Below are positions 8,311 through 18,913 of a DNA stretch of 22,536 nucleotides, one piece after another. The stretch's first letter is position 1. Each line of letters begins with the position of its first letter. The position numbers and the translations under genes are program-made. This stretch comes from Chara braunii (lineage: Eukaryota; Streptophyta; Charophyceae; Charales; Characeae), in the NCBI GenBank assembly GCA_003427395.1, contig BFEA01000132.1, positions 682,794-705,329 of the forward strand, read 5' to 3'. The notes below the pieces were generated by a model that did no database searches, was not told the DNA's origin, and was given only the letters and a program-made list of their open reading frames with translations.

Positions 8311-8344
8311 GTTGGGGCCCGTCTATTAGAAGATAACCTCGACG

Positions 8345-8940
8345 TCATTGAATAAGCCCAACGAGAATAGAAATCTTCCGTGGAGCGAAAGGGGCAAAAA
8401 TTTGTTTTATATTGACTTCCAGTATGACATGAATAGGAGGAGAATTATGGAGGAGCACTAGAGAGAGAAAAAGGTAAGAACTACTAAGAAGGGACGAACT
8501 GAATCTTGGCGCGGAATTGCACCAGATACAATCGAAGAAGAAGAGGGAAAGGCGATAAGGAGGAAGAGTGGGAATGGTGAAGGTGAAAGTTGTTTATCTC
8601 ACCTAATTCCTAACGAAATCAGGCAACATGAAATATTCAAATGAGGTTTTGAGACAGGGCGGGTACGTTTGTGGAGTTAGTTTTGGCATCAGGTTAGTAG
8701 GGCAGGAGTTAGAAGGGAAACAGAGTGCGCGGAAGTGTCGAGAAGCGGATATGGTGTGAGAAGAAGGCAGATATCCCCCTCGATTCTCAATGGAAGCGAG
8801 CGAGGGAAGAGGGTGATCAAGGTTATGGGATATTCAAGTTGTGAACACAATGGCGTCAATCGATTCTAGCTTTGGGATGCGGTTTTGCTGGTACAAGGAT
8901 TTGGGCTGCACCAGGAGTACGGGCAATGTTTCTCTCAGTG
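8345..8940. other. Purine-rich unclassified region
   Basis: The plus strand is strongly biased to A and G (for example GAAGAAGAAGAGGGAAAGG near 8536), with no gene and no clear tandem period. Purine-strand asymmetry of this kind can reflect an old GA/GAA microsatellite. Confidence 0.4.
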
Positions 8941-11030
8941 TCTAAGCGGAAGATTCATTTTCGTTTTGCACATTTGGTAGGTGGAGAAGTAAAAGTCGAG
9001 CGTGCAACAAAAATTGTAATCGTCATTGTCGGGGTTGTTCCGGCGCTATAATCGTGATGCGGATCAAGATCTTAGTACTCGTTGCCTTCGTGTTCCTCAT
9101 CCTGGTCCCCGGGGTCGCGTTCACACCATGGTAGTCGTGTTGCTCTTCTAGGTGATCGCCTTCATATGAGATGTATCCGCCCATGTTTTAGCGAAAGATT
9201 CATTCTAATTTTGAATATATGGTGAGTAGTGGAGGGAGGCCGACAGTTGGAGCAGCGGCACATTGTAGTTATCGGTCCATTCATTGTGGAGGTCACGGTG
9301 CTTGTCCCGAGGGGAAAGCGAGCCACTAAGGTGCAAGAGTCTACGAGAGAGGGGAAAGACAGTGTCAAAGAGAGAGAGAGAGTGTGTGTGAGAGAGTTGC
9401 ACAGATAGGGAGGTGGATGCCACCATATTGAGGAAGGAGTTGCACGAGTCTGGCCGTGTTGTCGGCCGGGTGCATAACGGGGGGTTTAAAGGAAATAGAT
9501 CGAGGATGGAAATTTACCTATCGGTGGTTCCTTCATGCGCGCCAGTTTTTCGGAAGTGTGGTGATCCGGCGATCCCAACCCTGTCACCCTTCGACATTTC
9601 CTTTGGTATGTTAATCGAAGTAATGTGTCGATGTTCTCTTTCGCCATTGCTCCTTATGGCCACTCGCTTCACACTTACTTGGTCGATCCTGTCAATTGTA
9701 ATATACTTCAAGTTATCTGGAAAACTAAGTCATGCACATCTGAATGTGGACATCTGGGCACAGTGAAACTGCAAATCTGTGCGTTGTGGAATTGTGAACC
9801 TTTGCGTCGTGAACTACGAATGGCCCACTAAGCCTGTTATTGTCCTTTTTGTGTTTTATTTTTATCACCTGGCGACCTTCTTACCGCTCGGATAACTATG
9901 GTAATTATAGAGTTGACACGTGCTGGAAAAGATATGTGTATACCGGATAAAAGGGTTGTCAAAGCTTCGAGGACAGTGAGGATATCACGATCTCGCAGTA
10001 GTAATATGAGGGCATGTGTCTGGTTTGCTTAGTCAATGTTTGTTTGTAGTTCATTTGTTGCTGCCATCGTTAGCTGGAGGTTTTTTCTGTTAGAGTAGTT
10101 GTAAAACCTTAGTCTGGGCACTGAGTGCCAAAGAGTGGGAAGACTCATTTTCTTTCTATGGTGGCAGCCACATTAGTATTCGTTCGACAGTCGTGTTCAC
10201 TGCTTTGGTTTCCCCATTGGTGTTATACCTGTGCATTACTGGTTTTGAGGCGGCGCTGCGATTTGAGGGAGCGCTGAGGGTGTAGCTCCCCGTATTTTAG
10301 CGGAAGATATTTATGTGCATTCGGTAAGGGCCGAAGTGAGTTAAGTTGTTCACGTTGCCCATGCCTTTGGTTGAGTTGCACTGACATTTATGTCTGTCAA
10401 CACTCGCAAAGTGCTTTTCACGGTCGTGGTTGACTTTACCCCTGCCAACTCTCTCTCCTTCTTCGTTCCTACCCTGATGCTGAATGTGTGTAGCTACCTA
10501 GTCTCGATCATGCTCGACCTCAGTCGTAGCGGAAAACAATCTGCTTGGACTTCATCTTTCAATTTTTTCTAGAGCAGAATCCATTCTTATTTTTGCAACT
10601 TTTGTCAGTCCATGGGTATGACCATTACTGTTGGGTGGCATACACGAGTGCTACTGTTTCTGCGATTTGGCCTCAATCAAAGTTGCGACAAGTGCTGGTT
10701 TTCTCCCATACATCTACTTAGCTCTTATAGGTCATTCCAAGTGCGGTTGTTGAGTGTGTTACTACTACCACTGAAATTAGAAGGGTGATACTGCAACATG
10801 TGGTTTGCTGCCTCTTCGTCAAAATTGGTTTATCTTCCAAGTATTGTATAGCTGCCATGTTTTCAATGCATTACTGAGGGGTTGTTGTCATTTGTTGTCG
10901 TGGCTACGCAGTCAAGTGTGTTGCGGTTGAGTGGTAAGATGTTGTTGCACTGTATCTTCTGATATGTGTCTTACTAATGATGCCTGCCATTGTGTTTGCC
11001 ATTAGCGGAAGTATCAGCATTGGTTGCTAC
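8941..11030 (+). repeat. Degenerate dispersed motif, spaced about 240 bp or its multiples
   Basis: AGCGGAAGATTCATT (8946), AGCGAAAGATTCATT (9189), AGCGGAAGATATTTA (10299), AGCAGAATCCATTCT (about 10573) and AGCGGAAGTATCAG (11004) look like diverged copies of one motif. The first two share another 30 bp or so (TTTTG, ATNTGGT, GTGGAG) plus a TTGTANTNATCG phrase further on. Their spacing is 243 bp, and some other intervals are near multiples of that. This suggests an old satellite largely erased by mutation. No gene is recognised; the 117-codon frame at 9413-9766 has no motif and is not far above chance length. Confidence 0.4.
9367..9396 (+). repeat. (AG)n/(TG)n microsatellite
   Basis: A run of AG units, a short GTGTGTG, then AGAGAG. 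Confidence 0.9.
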
Positions 11031-11943
11031 TATAGCAATCAACCATTGTGGTGGAGGAGCTTGTTAGTAGGTTGTTGTTGCAATACTGTAGGTTGTTCTT
11101 GGAAAGTGGAGTGTGGTTAGGATGGTATATTCGGTCGCTGTTGCTGATTTTTCTCGGTGCGGTGGTACCGTAACATCGTGGAGGTTGTGGTTGTTGCTGA
11201 TGAATTCGGAAGCGAAGTGTTGGTGGTGAACTGGATTATTACTTTCAGTTTTGGATATATTACGGTTTGAAGAAGTCATATGTGAATACTACACAGGGGT
11301 GTGCTCTATTCGAATGCAATTGTTTTAGGCTACGAAGCGGCAGTTTGGTCAAAGGAGGGATAATGTGGCTTCGGAGGGGTAATCAGGCTTTGCAAAGGGG
11401 TTGTTGCTGCGACTTAGGAAGATAGTCAGAATGTTGTTATGCTGGACCCTCAGACGATTGAAGGTTTCAAGAGTCTCTCACACGAGTCTTGGTGTACCTC
11501 TCTTGTATCTGAGCGACTTAACAATTCTTTCTTTTATCCTTTTTACTTTCAGTTTAGTATGTTTCGTTACGAGAGGAAGGCGACATGAAGGATTGGAAAC
11601 CCGTTATCCATGCCCAGATCTCTGTGGGAGGTTCGCTTCATCGATTGTGGGAGCTTTACCGGAACCTAGACGAGGTTATGGAGGCAGAGAACTTACAATT
11701 TTTTTTTTTTTTAAGTTGTGTATGCCTACTGTATCCCTATAAAGTACATGTCGTTATGTTTTTTGCTATGTATACATGCGTCCCTATAGATTTTTGCTTT
11801 GGTTCACGAGTTAATCCAAATTAAGTGAAAAGATGGTATGCATGAAATTTATCTATTATGTTATTTGAATTCAAACAAAGGGGAATGAAATAAGGGAAGG
11901 TGGGACGAAGGTGGTTTTACTTATACTTGATCGGGTTGTTAAG
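11031..11943. other. Unclassified region
   Basis: The left part is rich in TTGTTG and GGTGG phrases without a regular period. Plus-strand frames at 11401-11742 and 11585-11824 run through a poly-T stretch (11699-11712) and have no recognisable domain. No RNA gene is seen. Confidence 0.35.
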
Positions 11944-12606
11944 GGGTCAGACATTGTTTCTAAGATGAATGGTCATACCGTCCATTTTATGAAAGACTAA
12001 GCATTGTTTCTAAGATGAATGGTTTGGTTGCTATATTTTTTTTTACTTGTTTTTTTTCACATATATTGTTTCTAAGATGAATGATATGATTGATGTTTAT
12101 TTGGAGGTTTTAATTTCTTGAACCTTTAGAAACACATATTGTTTCTAAGATGAATGGTATCGTTGGTGTTTATTTCTATGTGATTTTTAAATAGGTTCTA
12201 CCATTGTTTTTAAGATGAATGGCCGAGATAACTCTTTTTTTTTAAGGTGTTGAGAAAAGAGGTTCAGCATTGTTTCTAAGATGAATGGTTTAGTTCCAGG
12301 TCACTCAAACTTAATGCGAACTGAGAATACGACTCTCCATATTTTTACCATTAACATACATTTTTATACAAACAAAGTTAGTCGGACATTGTTTATAAGA
12401 TGAATGGTTTGACTATAGCCTTATCGAAAACAATAGAGTATAATTAAGAGTTATAACTGAAGGTAATCTGACTCAACTAAGCATTGTTTTTAGGATGAAT
12501 GGCTCAGTCTTACACCCACTTTGAACACTATATATATTATATATAATTTGGGTATTTAACAGTTAATGGCTGACTAGATATTGTTTCTGGATTAATGGTT
12601 TAGTCA
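11944..12606 (+). repeat. Array of nine conserved-loop hairpins with variable paired flanks
   Basis: Nine cores begin at 11952, 12002, 12064, 12137, 12202, 12268, 12387, 12482 and 12579. Each core is CATT or TATT, a loop close to GTTTCTAAGATG (12 nt, 11 in the last), then AATG, so the core ends pair as a 4-bp upper stem. In most copies the next base is an unpaired G (A in copy 3), followed by a lower stem made by the flanks. Copy 7 pairs TAGTCGGA (12379-12386) with TTTGACTA (12408-12415), 8 of 8 counting G-T. Copy 9 pairs TGACTAGA (12571-12578) with TTTAGTCA (12599-12606), 8 of 8. Copy 2 pairs 7 of 7, copy 6 six of 7, copy 8 five of 6, copy 1 five of 7 and copy 3 four. Copies 4 and 5 are weak. 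The flank sequences differ between copies while pairing persists. Centre spacings are 50, 62, 73, 65, 66, 119, 95 and 97 bp. It is not coding: spacings are not multiples of three. Whether it acts as RNA or DNA is unknown. Confidence 0.85.
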
Positions 12607-13660
12607 CATGCCCAATGAAGAAAGAAGTAATTGTGTAAAATGTTTGTGTTTGTCGTAATCATATACCTAACTTAGTATAAATTTTTGAGGTCTACGCTTT
12701 CTAAGGGTTTTCTAACGGGAGTGATGCTAAAAGTTTTGCTAATTTAAAGAGTTAGACAAATTTTGACTTTATAAAGTTAAAATCGTATTTAAGACTTCGT
12801 ATTGGAGTTAGTATAAATTTTAAAAATACACTTTTCAGTGAGAAGTGATGCCGATTTTTTTCTAGTTTCGTGGAGTTAAGATTATATTTGATAAGAAAAA
12901 CTTTGATAATTCACCATGAACAAGGGAGATGCTAGTGAAAATTTTCGTAAATGTTGACGTTATTTAGAGATGGATTTAAACTCAACCTTGTGAGGGGTTG
13001 GATGAGATGTGATATGAGGTTATCCGCCATATACTTAAAAGTACAGTTTTTGATAATAGTCTGTGTTTTTCCTCAAGTCCTCCTTCTTCATTTCGATTTA
13101 AGGTTGACTAATTTCAGCCTTATCCTACAAGAATCAACAACTTTTGTTATCTTTTGATAACATGTTGGTTTATGTCTCAACTCAAACTTATTTTCGTGAC
13201 CCAACCCAAGGTCTTAGCCCCTGTGTTTTTTTTCATATTCTTGGGATTTTTACCCAGACTTCTCTTAATAATTATTTTAAAAGAACTGAGTATCGTTTTA
13301 TGGAAAGCTGAGAGATGGTTGAGAAAGTGTATATAAGAAGGGGTGTTAGTTCTTGAGAATAGTAAAATTAACCACATTGGTATTTGGCAATGTGACTTTC
13401 ACGTGTGCATATATTTACGCAGGTTAGTGTTTGAAGCTTGATGTACAAGTCACACTTTGGGGGCAATGAGAATGAATAATCATATGTTATACGATCTACG
13501 TACCTGATGAACCTATTTTTTACCCTTTCTTCTCTTTCTAAAGTTGAAATGGATGTGAGTGTTGGGGTGTTTACCTGATATTTACTGATTGACTTTGTTC
13601 ATTTTGTTTATTAAATTTTTATAGTTGAACGTTGCTATTTGTGGTAGCTGTCAAAGTCAA
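12607..13660. other. AT-rich unclassified region right of the hairpin array
   Basis: Mostly AT-rich DNA without a clear tandem repeat. Short frames on both strands (12951-13157, 13154-13336, 13177-13377) overlap and have no motif. No tenth copy of the hairpin core was found here by eye. Confidence 0.35.
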
Positions 13661-13679
13661 AGATTTTGACCTTGTCCAA

Positions 13680-13860
13680 GGCCTCCGAAGATGGAGCCTC
13701 GTTTTCAGGGTCAGAGGCGTTTGGCCGCCACAAAGGGTCGAAGCCCACCTACCTCTCTGCGCAGGGGGGGGAGAGGAGAGGGTAGGTCTCGCAATCGCAT
13801 TTACGGTTGTACAGCGTCAAGAGATTAACCTCTCAAGACGCGTGTCAGCCAACACTTGAG
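13680..13860 (+). repeat. GC-richer segment with a long stem, related to 14150-14240
   Basis: CCTACCTCTC (13748-13757) pairs with GAGAGGGTAGG (13776-13786) with one bulge around an 18-nt G-rich loop. GGAGCCTCG followed 50-70 bp later by CCTACCTCT also occurs at about 14156-14238, so the two segments look like diverged copies of one repeat. The 75-codon frame across it has no recognisable motif. Confidence 0.4.
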
Positions 13861-14308
13861 TGTCGAATGTGAACCCCAAAATCATTGAGGACCACATGGT
13901 TATAGGTAGCACACTGTACGTCATCCTTGTGACTGGTTGCGTATTCATCTATGTCATTAGCTAGTCGACATGGCGTAGCCTATGTTGCCACGATGTTTAT
14001 TCAAAGGCTCTTGCACGACACATGTCTACTTGGTCGTCAAAAGGTTATAGGTAGGATATGAAAAAAAAAACAAGCGCGATTTACGTATTAAGCTTCGTTT
14101 TATTTTTTATAAGAAGTATCACCTGGTTAGCTTGGTCGTCCTAGTCGATCGGTGTGGAGCCTCGCTTGGGAGAGCAGCCCCCAGAGCGTCGGTTCACATA
14201 GAAGTTCGAAAAAGGCGTTCGATCGTGCCTACCTCTTATGCTACAACGAACGAGACACATCCTCGTTTGGGCCTCCTCTGAGATTGAGACCGAACAACTT
14301 TCGCAAGT
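13861..14308. other. Unclassified spacer, includes the second diverged segment
   Basis: Holds the second GGAGCCTCG...GCCTACCTCTTATGC segment (about 14156-14240) and ends against the SINE-like copy 2. CGTTCGATC near 14217 resembles part of a pol III B box, but no A box lies at tRNA spacing. Confidence 0.35.
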
Positions 14309-14535
14309 GGTTTGGTAGCTCGGTGGAGGTATGTTTGTCCAAAGGCAGTAACAGTCCTTTGGGTAAAGGTAAGTTGCTCATTGCAAGACCTTAATCCTGT
14401 CGTAGGGGTTCGTGAGAGGTATGACCGACATAGATAGCCGGTGCGGCGAAAACTCCTTTGCGAAAAAGTTCTGCAAAATCCTGCATGACATGGTTGGGAG
14501 GGTCCCCTTGCGGGACCGATGCGTTCGACATCGTG
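14309..14535 (+). mobile_element. SINE-like element, copy 2
   Basis: Same layout and orientation as the copy at 5296-5535. The head is GGTTTGGTAGCTCGGTGGAG, with a slightly mutated A box (TAGCTCGGTGGA). The T-arm-like hairpin here is CCTTT-GGGT-AAAGG, at the place where copy 1 has CCTC-GGTTTA-GAGG. Both are 14 nt and both pair, although the bases differ. The body then matches copy 1: GGTAAGTTG, CCTGTCGTAGGGGTTCGTGA, GAGGTAT, CCGGT, TCCTGCATGACA, GGGACCG and CGACATCG. The copies are well diverged, so the family is old. The minus-strand frames of 87-89 codons across this copy are shadows; a similar peptide appears in copy 1 only because the DNA is homologous. Confidence 0.65.
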
Positions 14536-15053
14536 TTAATCTTATACGTGAAAAGGTAAGGAACGAAGTCAATCTTATTTCTACTTTTAGAGTAACGAAC
14601 CTTATTGAAACTAGAGGGTGTACTCCTTTCGGAATCTTGATACACATTATGCAAAATTAATGAGTAATGATTTCAAATCAAATAAAAAAAATAAAGATAT
14701 TTAAAGAATGATTAGTTGGAGAGTGTAAAAGAAGAACAATTCATTATATATAATATTGTGAAAGAACCAAAAAAACTCCTCCTCTATACGAGGTGTGAAA
14801 ATATTAGTATAAGGATTAATTTTATGTAGAAGATCAACGTACCTTTCGATACTTGACAACAAGATTTTTGAAAAGTAGTTTGGGAAGGAAGATAATACTT
14901 ATGTTCATCGACAATCCGCGAAAAACTAAAACGACAACGCCCAATTGAAATTTACAGTCGTGCAAACAAAAATTACATTTTCAGTACATGAATTTTTTTA
15001 TATTTGTTTTGATATATATGGAGTTTATAATTATTAGCTTGAAAATAAAAACT
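14536..15053. other. AT-rich spacer with no gene seen
   Basis: AT-rich sequence with short A and TA runs. Nothing recognisable lies between SINE-like copy 2 and the dispersed element at 15083. Confidence 0.4.
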
Positions 15054-15062
15054 CATATATAT

Positions 15063-15124
15063 TGGTGATCAGGGTCACCAGTCCGTACGTACGGAGGTCC
15101 CCGAGTCGACCTCCGTACGTACGG
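15063..15124. repeat. Two nested-style inverted repeats at the element's left end
   Basis: TGGTGA (15063-15068) pairs with TCACCA (15075-15080). Directly after it, CCGTACGTACGGAGGT (15083-15098) is mirrored exactly by ACCTCCGTACGTACGG (15109-15124) around a 10-nt loop. CCGTACGTACGG is itself a perfect palindrome, so each arm can also fold on its own. This forms the left edge of the dispersed element copy A. Confidence 0.9.
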
Positions 15125-15835
15125 GTGTTTAGGGTCCAATACGGGGTCTGGGCCTGATGGCGTTCGGTCCCCGCCAAAAATTAGTTCGGGGCCTAAAACA
15201 TATATATATTTTTTTGAATCATTTTTTTGTGAGTTGTCTATGATGTGAGGTAAATGCCTATCAATTTTGACGTCATTTGGCTTAGTTAAATAGGAATTAA
15301 AAATCGTCAAAGATGGCCGTGTCAAAACGTGCTCGCCCACATTTTTTTCACTTTTTACGTTTTGTTTTCGCTTTAGTTCAGGATCTAAACAATTTCATTA
15401 TTTTTGGAAAAGTTTTGAGTGGGTTTTGTATTATGTGAAGTACACATCTGTAAATTTTCAAAGCATTTAGCTATACCAAAAGAAAATAAAAAATCTCCAA
15501 TGCTGGCGGTGTCAAAAATATGCTCGCTCACTCACCAATTTTTTTTTATTTTTTTTTTTTTGTTATTTTTATTATTAGTATTTGTTGTTCATATTTTATT
15601 TTTATTTCAAATTTGGTAAGGAATTTGGATGCAATGCTTAGGAAAATCTTGTTTAATTTGTGTTTCTACATATTATATATTTTTTGAAGTTTTTTTAAAT
15701 TATTATGATTATTTATTTTACTTTTTTTTTTTTTTTTTCCGCGTTCGATCCGAACTGCCGAACACATCCCCAAGGGATCCCGTACGTTCGAGCACTTGGG
15801 TTCGGGCATTCAGCCTGTCCCGAACGTCGGTTACA
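15083..15835 (+). mobile_element. Dispersed repeat element, copy A (about 0.75 kb)
   Basis: It has three parts. The GC-rich head (15083-15200) ends with CCGCCAAAAATTAGTTCGGG. The AT-rich body has two related units of about 190 bp, seen in TCGTCAAAGATGGCCGTGTC (about 15303) and the matching TCTCCAATGCTGGCGGTGTC (about 15494). The GC-rich tail (about 15740-15835) carries CCGCGTTCGATCCGAACTG, CATCCCCAAGGGATCCC and several TTCGG phrases. All three parts occur in the same order and orientation in copy B. CATATATA flanks both sides (about 15054 and 15848), a possible target-site duplication, though low complexity weakens it. It has no coding capacity I recognise. It could be a non-autonomous transposon or a satellite-derived unit. 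Confidence 0.65.
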
Positions 15836-17020
15836 TTGTCGTTGATACATATATAACATAAGGCTCAGATAGCAAAAACGTTCAAAACAATCGTAACAAA
15901 ACGATGACATATGATAAACTTACTGGAGGCTAATAATGCTTTGTTTGTGTTTATCTTTATAAAAATACAAGAATCTATTATATGTACTGTATTTAGGCGG
16001 TTGGAATTTTGTTATTCTTACTACTCGTATATCCTTTATTTTTATGTATAAAATCATTTATCTATTTACTTAAAGTAATTTAATATTATATTTTATAAAA
16101 AAAAAATAATTTTAATAATGTTTAAACTTTATATAAGCATGACATTTGCTAAGACTTATAAGTTTTTTTTTTTCTAGCATGATGGACTTCAGCTCAAATT
16201 CGTATGTTTTTTTTATTAAGCAACAATCAGAAAATTTGTCTGGCCAGTGAAAACGAAGATAATACATGTATATATATATATAAAATAAAAGTTGTAAATG
16301 TTGTGGGATAGTTGTGTAAGGATTTAACGCTTACAGCATATTCACTGACTTGATTTCTTCCATATGTGGTTGCCTGGAGGGTGGGAGTGAACCCTTTTTT
16401 GACATTTCATCAAAAAATTGGTGGAGGGTAGGTAGGATCGGCGTAAGGAATGAAAATTAGTTTATCAATTTATAACGAAAATAATATAGTAATACTTGAA
16501 AAAAAAAGGATGTAAATTTTAAACACAATGATTGAGATGTGTATCATGACCAAAGGTAATCCAACAAACATTGGTGCATAAACAATGAGACATAAAAAAA
16601 ACCTTATTAGTTAAAAAAAAATATAAGGTTTAATAAAGAATTTGCAATGTCCGATTAAAACGAAAACTTGACCGTAGATCCTTGGTTGCTAAGGGAGATT
16701 GATTAACATACATAATTCGGTTTTGTTTAAGAGTGGAATGACATTGAGGTTTTACGGGTTCAGTACTGTCACGGTGTTAACGGAATTCTAATAGAGTTAA
16801 AAAACTACTTTACATATACTAGTATTTGCAACGAGGAATTTTTGGAATATGTGTACCTTACCAAACCACTCCCACTTTAAAAAACAATCACCCATACCCA
16901 CCGAAAAACCTAGGTAACAAGACCCTTACGAAGTTGTACGTACTCGAAAACTAAAATACATATACTTGTATCCACCTCACCTAACTCTTTTCATAATGTA
17001 ACTGGTCACGCCCATCCGTG
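15836..17020. other. AT-rich region with no gene seen
   Basis: Long AT-rich stretch with short A/T homopolymers and a TA run (about 16268-16282). No ORF of note, no RNA gene and no tandem repeat was identified. Confidence 0.4.
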
Positions 17021-18550
17021 GATAATGTTTTTCAAAATCATCCATAGTCACATGAACTCAGATCGTTTGTTAACCACCCGTACCTTGCCCAGACCATGTT
17101 TTCGTTACTCGTTGTCAACCGCATCGATTCTCGACTTTTCGCAAAAGACGAGAACCCTTGCAGCCATGTCACGCAAGAGTTTGAGAAAAAAAAAAAAAAA
17201 AAAGACAATTTGGAAACGACAGATAGATAATTTCGCGAGTCGCCGAGACGAGTGTGGTTACATCGCCTCATCGCTGCTCTAGCCGTGTGCATCAACCGTA
17301 CTTTCCGTGATCCCCTACGAAAGGATATATTTCTAGAGGGTGTAATTTGCCTTCCGTAAAGTGTTGTCACCACCCTTAGGGGCGTATCCCTAACGAGCTA
17401 CTGACCCACATGCAATGTAGGCACGCGTGGTTAAAATGTCGTCTGAACCCGGAAGTTGTTAGTTCTGTAGGGCGCTGATCTCCTAAGTACGACCGAACGT
17501 CAATCAACTAGAACGGTCTCAACCAAGCGTGAAACCCACTAAAAATAATCCTAGTCCGTTTACAACTTTATGAAGACAAAACAAATAAAATCAATACACC
17601 TTATAACTAACCTTACTGGATCAGTTCGGGCCTCGTTGAGAAAAACACCTAACTTACGTCAAAGTTTACCTTGATCGGTATTTGACTTAATGAGATGATC
17701 TGTCAAAGTTATTCTTCCTTGCCTACGTGACCGGAGAGATTTTTATTCCGTCATTTCCGAGGCGAAGACTCGCTATCGACGAGAGATTAGAAAAAAAAAA
17801 CAACCTAACACTTGACGTATGGGTAGATCCGCTGACCCACCTGCTAAACCCTGCCATAACTGACTTCAACAAGTAAATTTCACTGCTACCATGCAGATCG
17901 AGACATCTCCACCGAATCGGCAAAGTATCCCCCAGTAAAATGGTCCAGTCTGGGTCGATAACAGGGCCGACTCCTGAAGCAACAAACCCCCGCCCCATAT
18001 GCTTTCTTGAAAGAGAGAACGTGTTCACCAAAAATATTTTTTTGTTATTCTCATTTCTTTTTACGCTCAAGGTAACTAAGACGAAAAAAGGTTGGAGGTG
18101 ATAGAGAATGAGAATCATCTGGACAGGTAAAGGTAGATAAGGTCTTTCTGGATAAAAATAGTCAATCCTCGAGAAAAAGACCAAGTCTGTTTGACCTTAT
18201 CTGCTTTCTTTCAATCGGATTCGTTTTACAGTTCGCACAAAATTAACATTTCTCAAGACAACGAATTTTTTTTTGCATGTAGGCAAGTGAGAAGTAAAAG
18301 GAAAACAATCATTTTTTCTTTTCTCAAATAAGCATAATCAATTTCCTTTGCAAGCATCCTTCTACCTACCTGCATACACAAAAACAACCACAAGTTCAAA
18401 AATTCAGCAACTCATACTCCCGTCAGATCCTATTTTTCACATGCATGAGCGCACACGTTTTACTCTACCTTTTTCTTTTGAACATTCAAGTTCGAAACAA
18501 ACAGGGTCAAGCAAAGTGTGAGCTCACATAGGTGTGAAAAGGAATATGTG
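17021..18550. other. Unclassified mixed-composition region
   Basis: An A18 run lies at 17186-17203. Overlapping opposite-strand frames around 17025-17373 cross that run and have no motif. A 153-codon minus-strand frame (17723-18184) contains an ordinary-looking stretch but no domain I can name, and that length is near chance for the window. No RNA gene is seen. Confidence 0.35.
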
Positions 18551-18777
18551 TCAATCAACTAACCTTGAGTGAAGTGGTGCCGAACGTGCTCCAACCCACT
18601 CAAGAAAGCCAAGTAAAATATACTTGTTGCCGAAGAAGACCGCAGTCCCAAGGCAAGTCTCAGGCCAACCGCTTATCCTAATTTGTTCCCGAGTCGCAAA
18701 TCCCACATACGGTAGTCTAAAATGGGACGGTGACAAGTCGCACAAGTCCCAAAAAAAATGTTGGTTCCAAGACAGGC

Positions 18778-18913
18778 CCAACTAGTTCCAGGCGGTCCCA
18801 CGTTTGTGCCAACTAGTACCAAGTGGTCCACGTCAGTATCAATTGGTACCAAAATTAACTAAATGGTCCTCGTCAGTGCCAATAGGTACCGAGCGGTCGG
18901 TGCGGTCCCACGC
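18778..18913 (+). repeat. Minisatellite, four units of 31-39 bp
   Basis: Units start at 18778, 18809, 18840 and 18879. They follow the pattern CCAACTAGTACCAAG, then GGTCC, then CGTCAGTG. GGTACC palindromes occur in units 3 and 4. Unit 3 is expanded by a short AAATTAACT insert and unit 4 by a repeated CGGTC. Confidence 0.8.

Noticed and set aside
11944-12606. CRISPR array
   Set aside because: Spacers vary widely in length (roughly 30 to 100 nt), the repeat is short and degenerate, flanks pair with each other, there are no cas genes, and the context is eukaryotic.
17723-18184. 153-codon minus-strand frame as a gene
   Set aside because: Length is near chance, no motif is recognisable, and low-complexity runs lie inside it.
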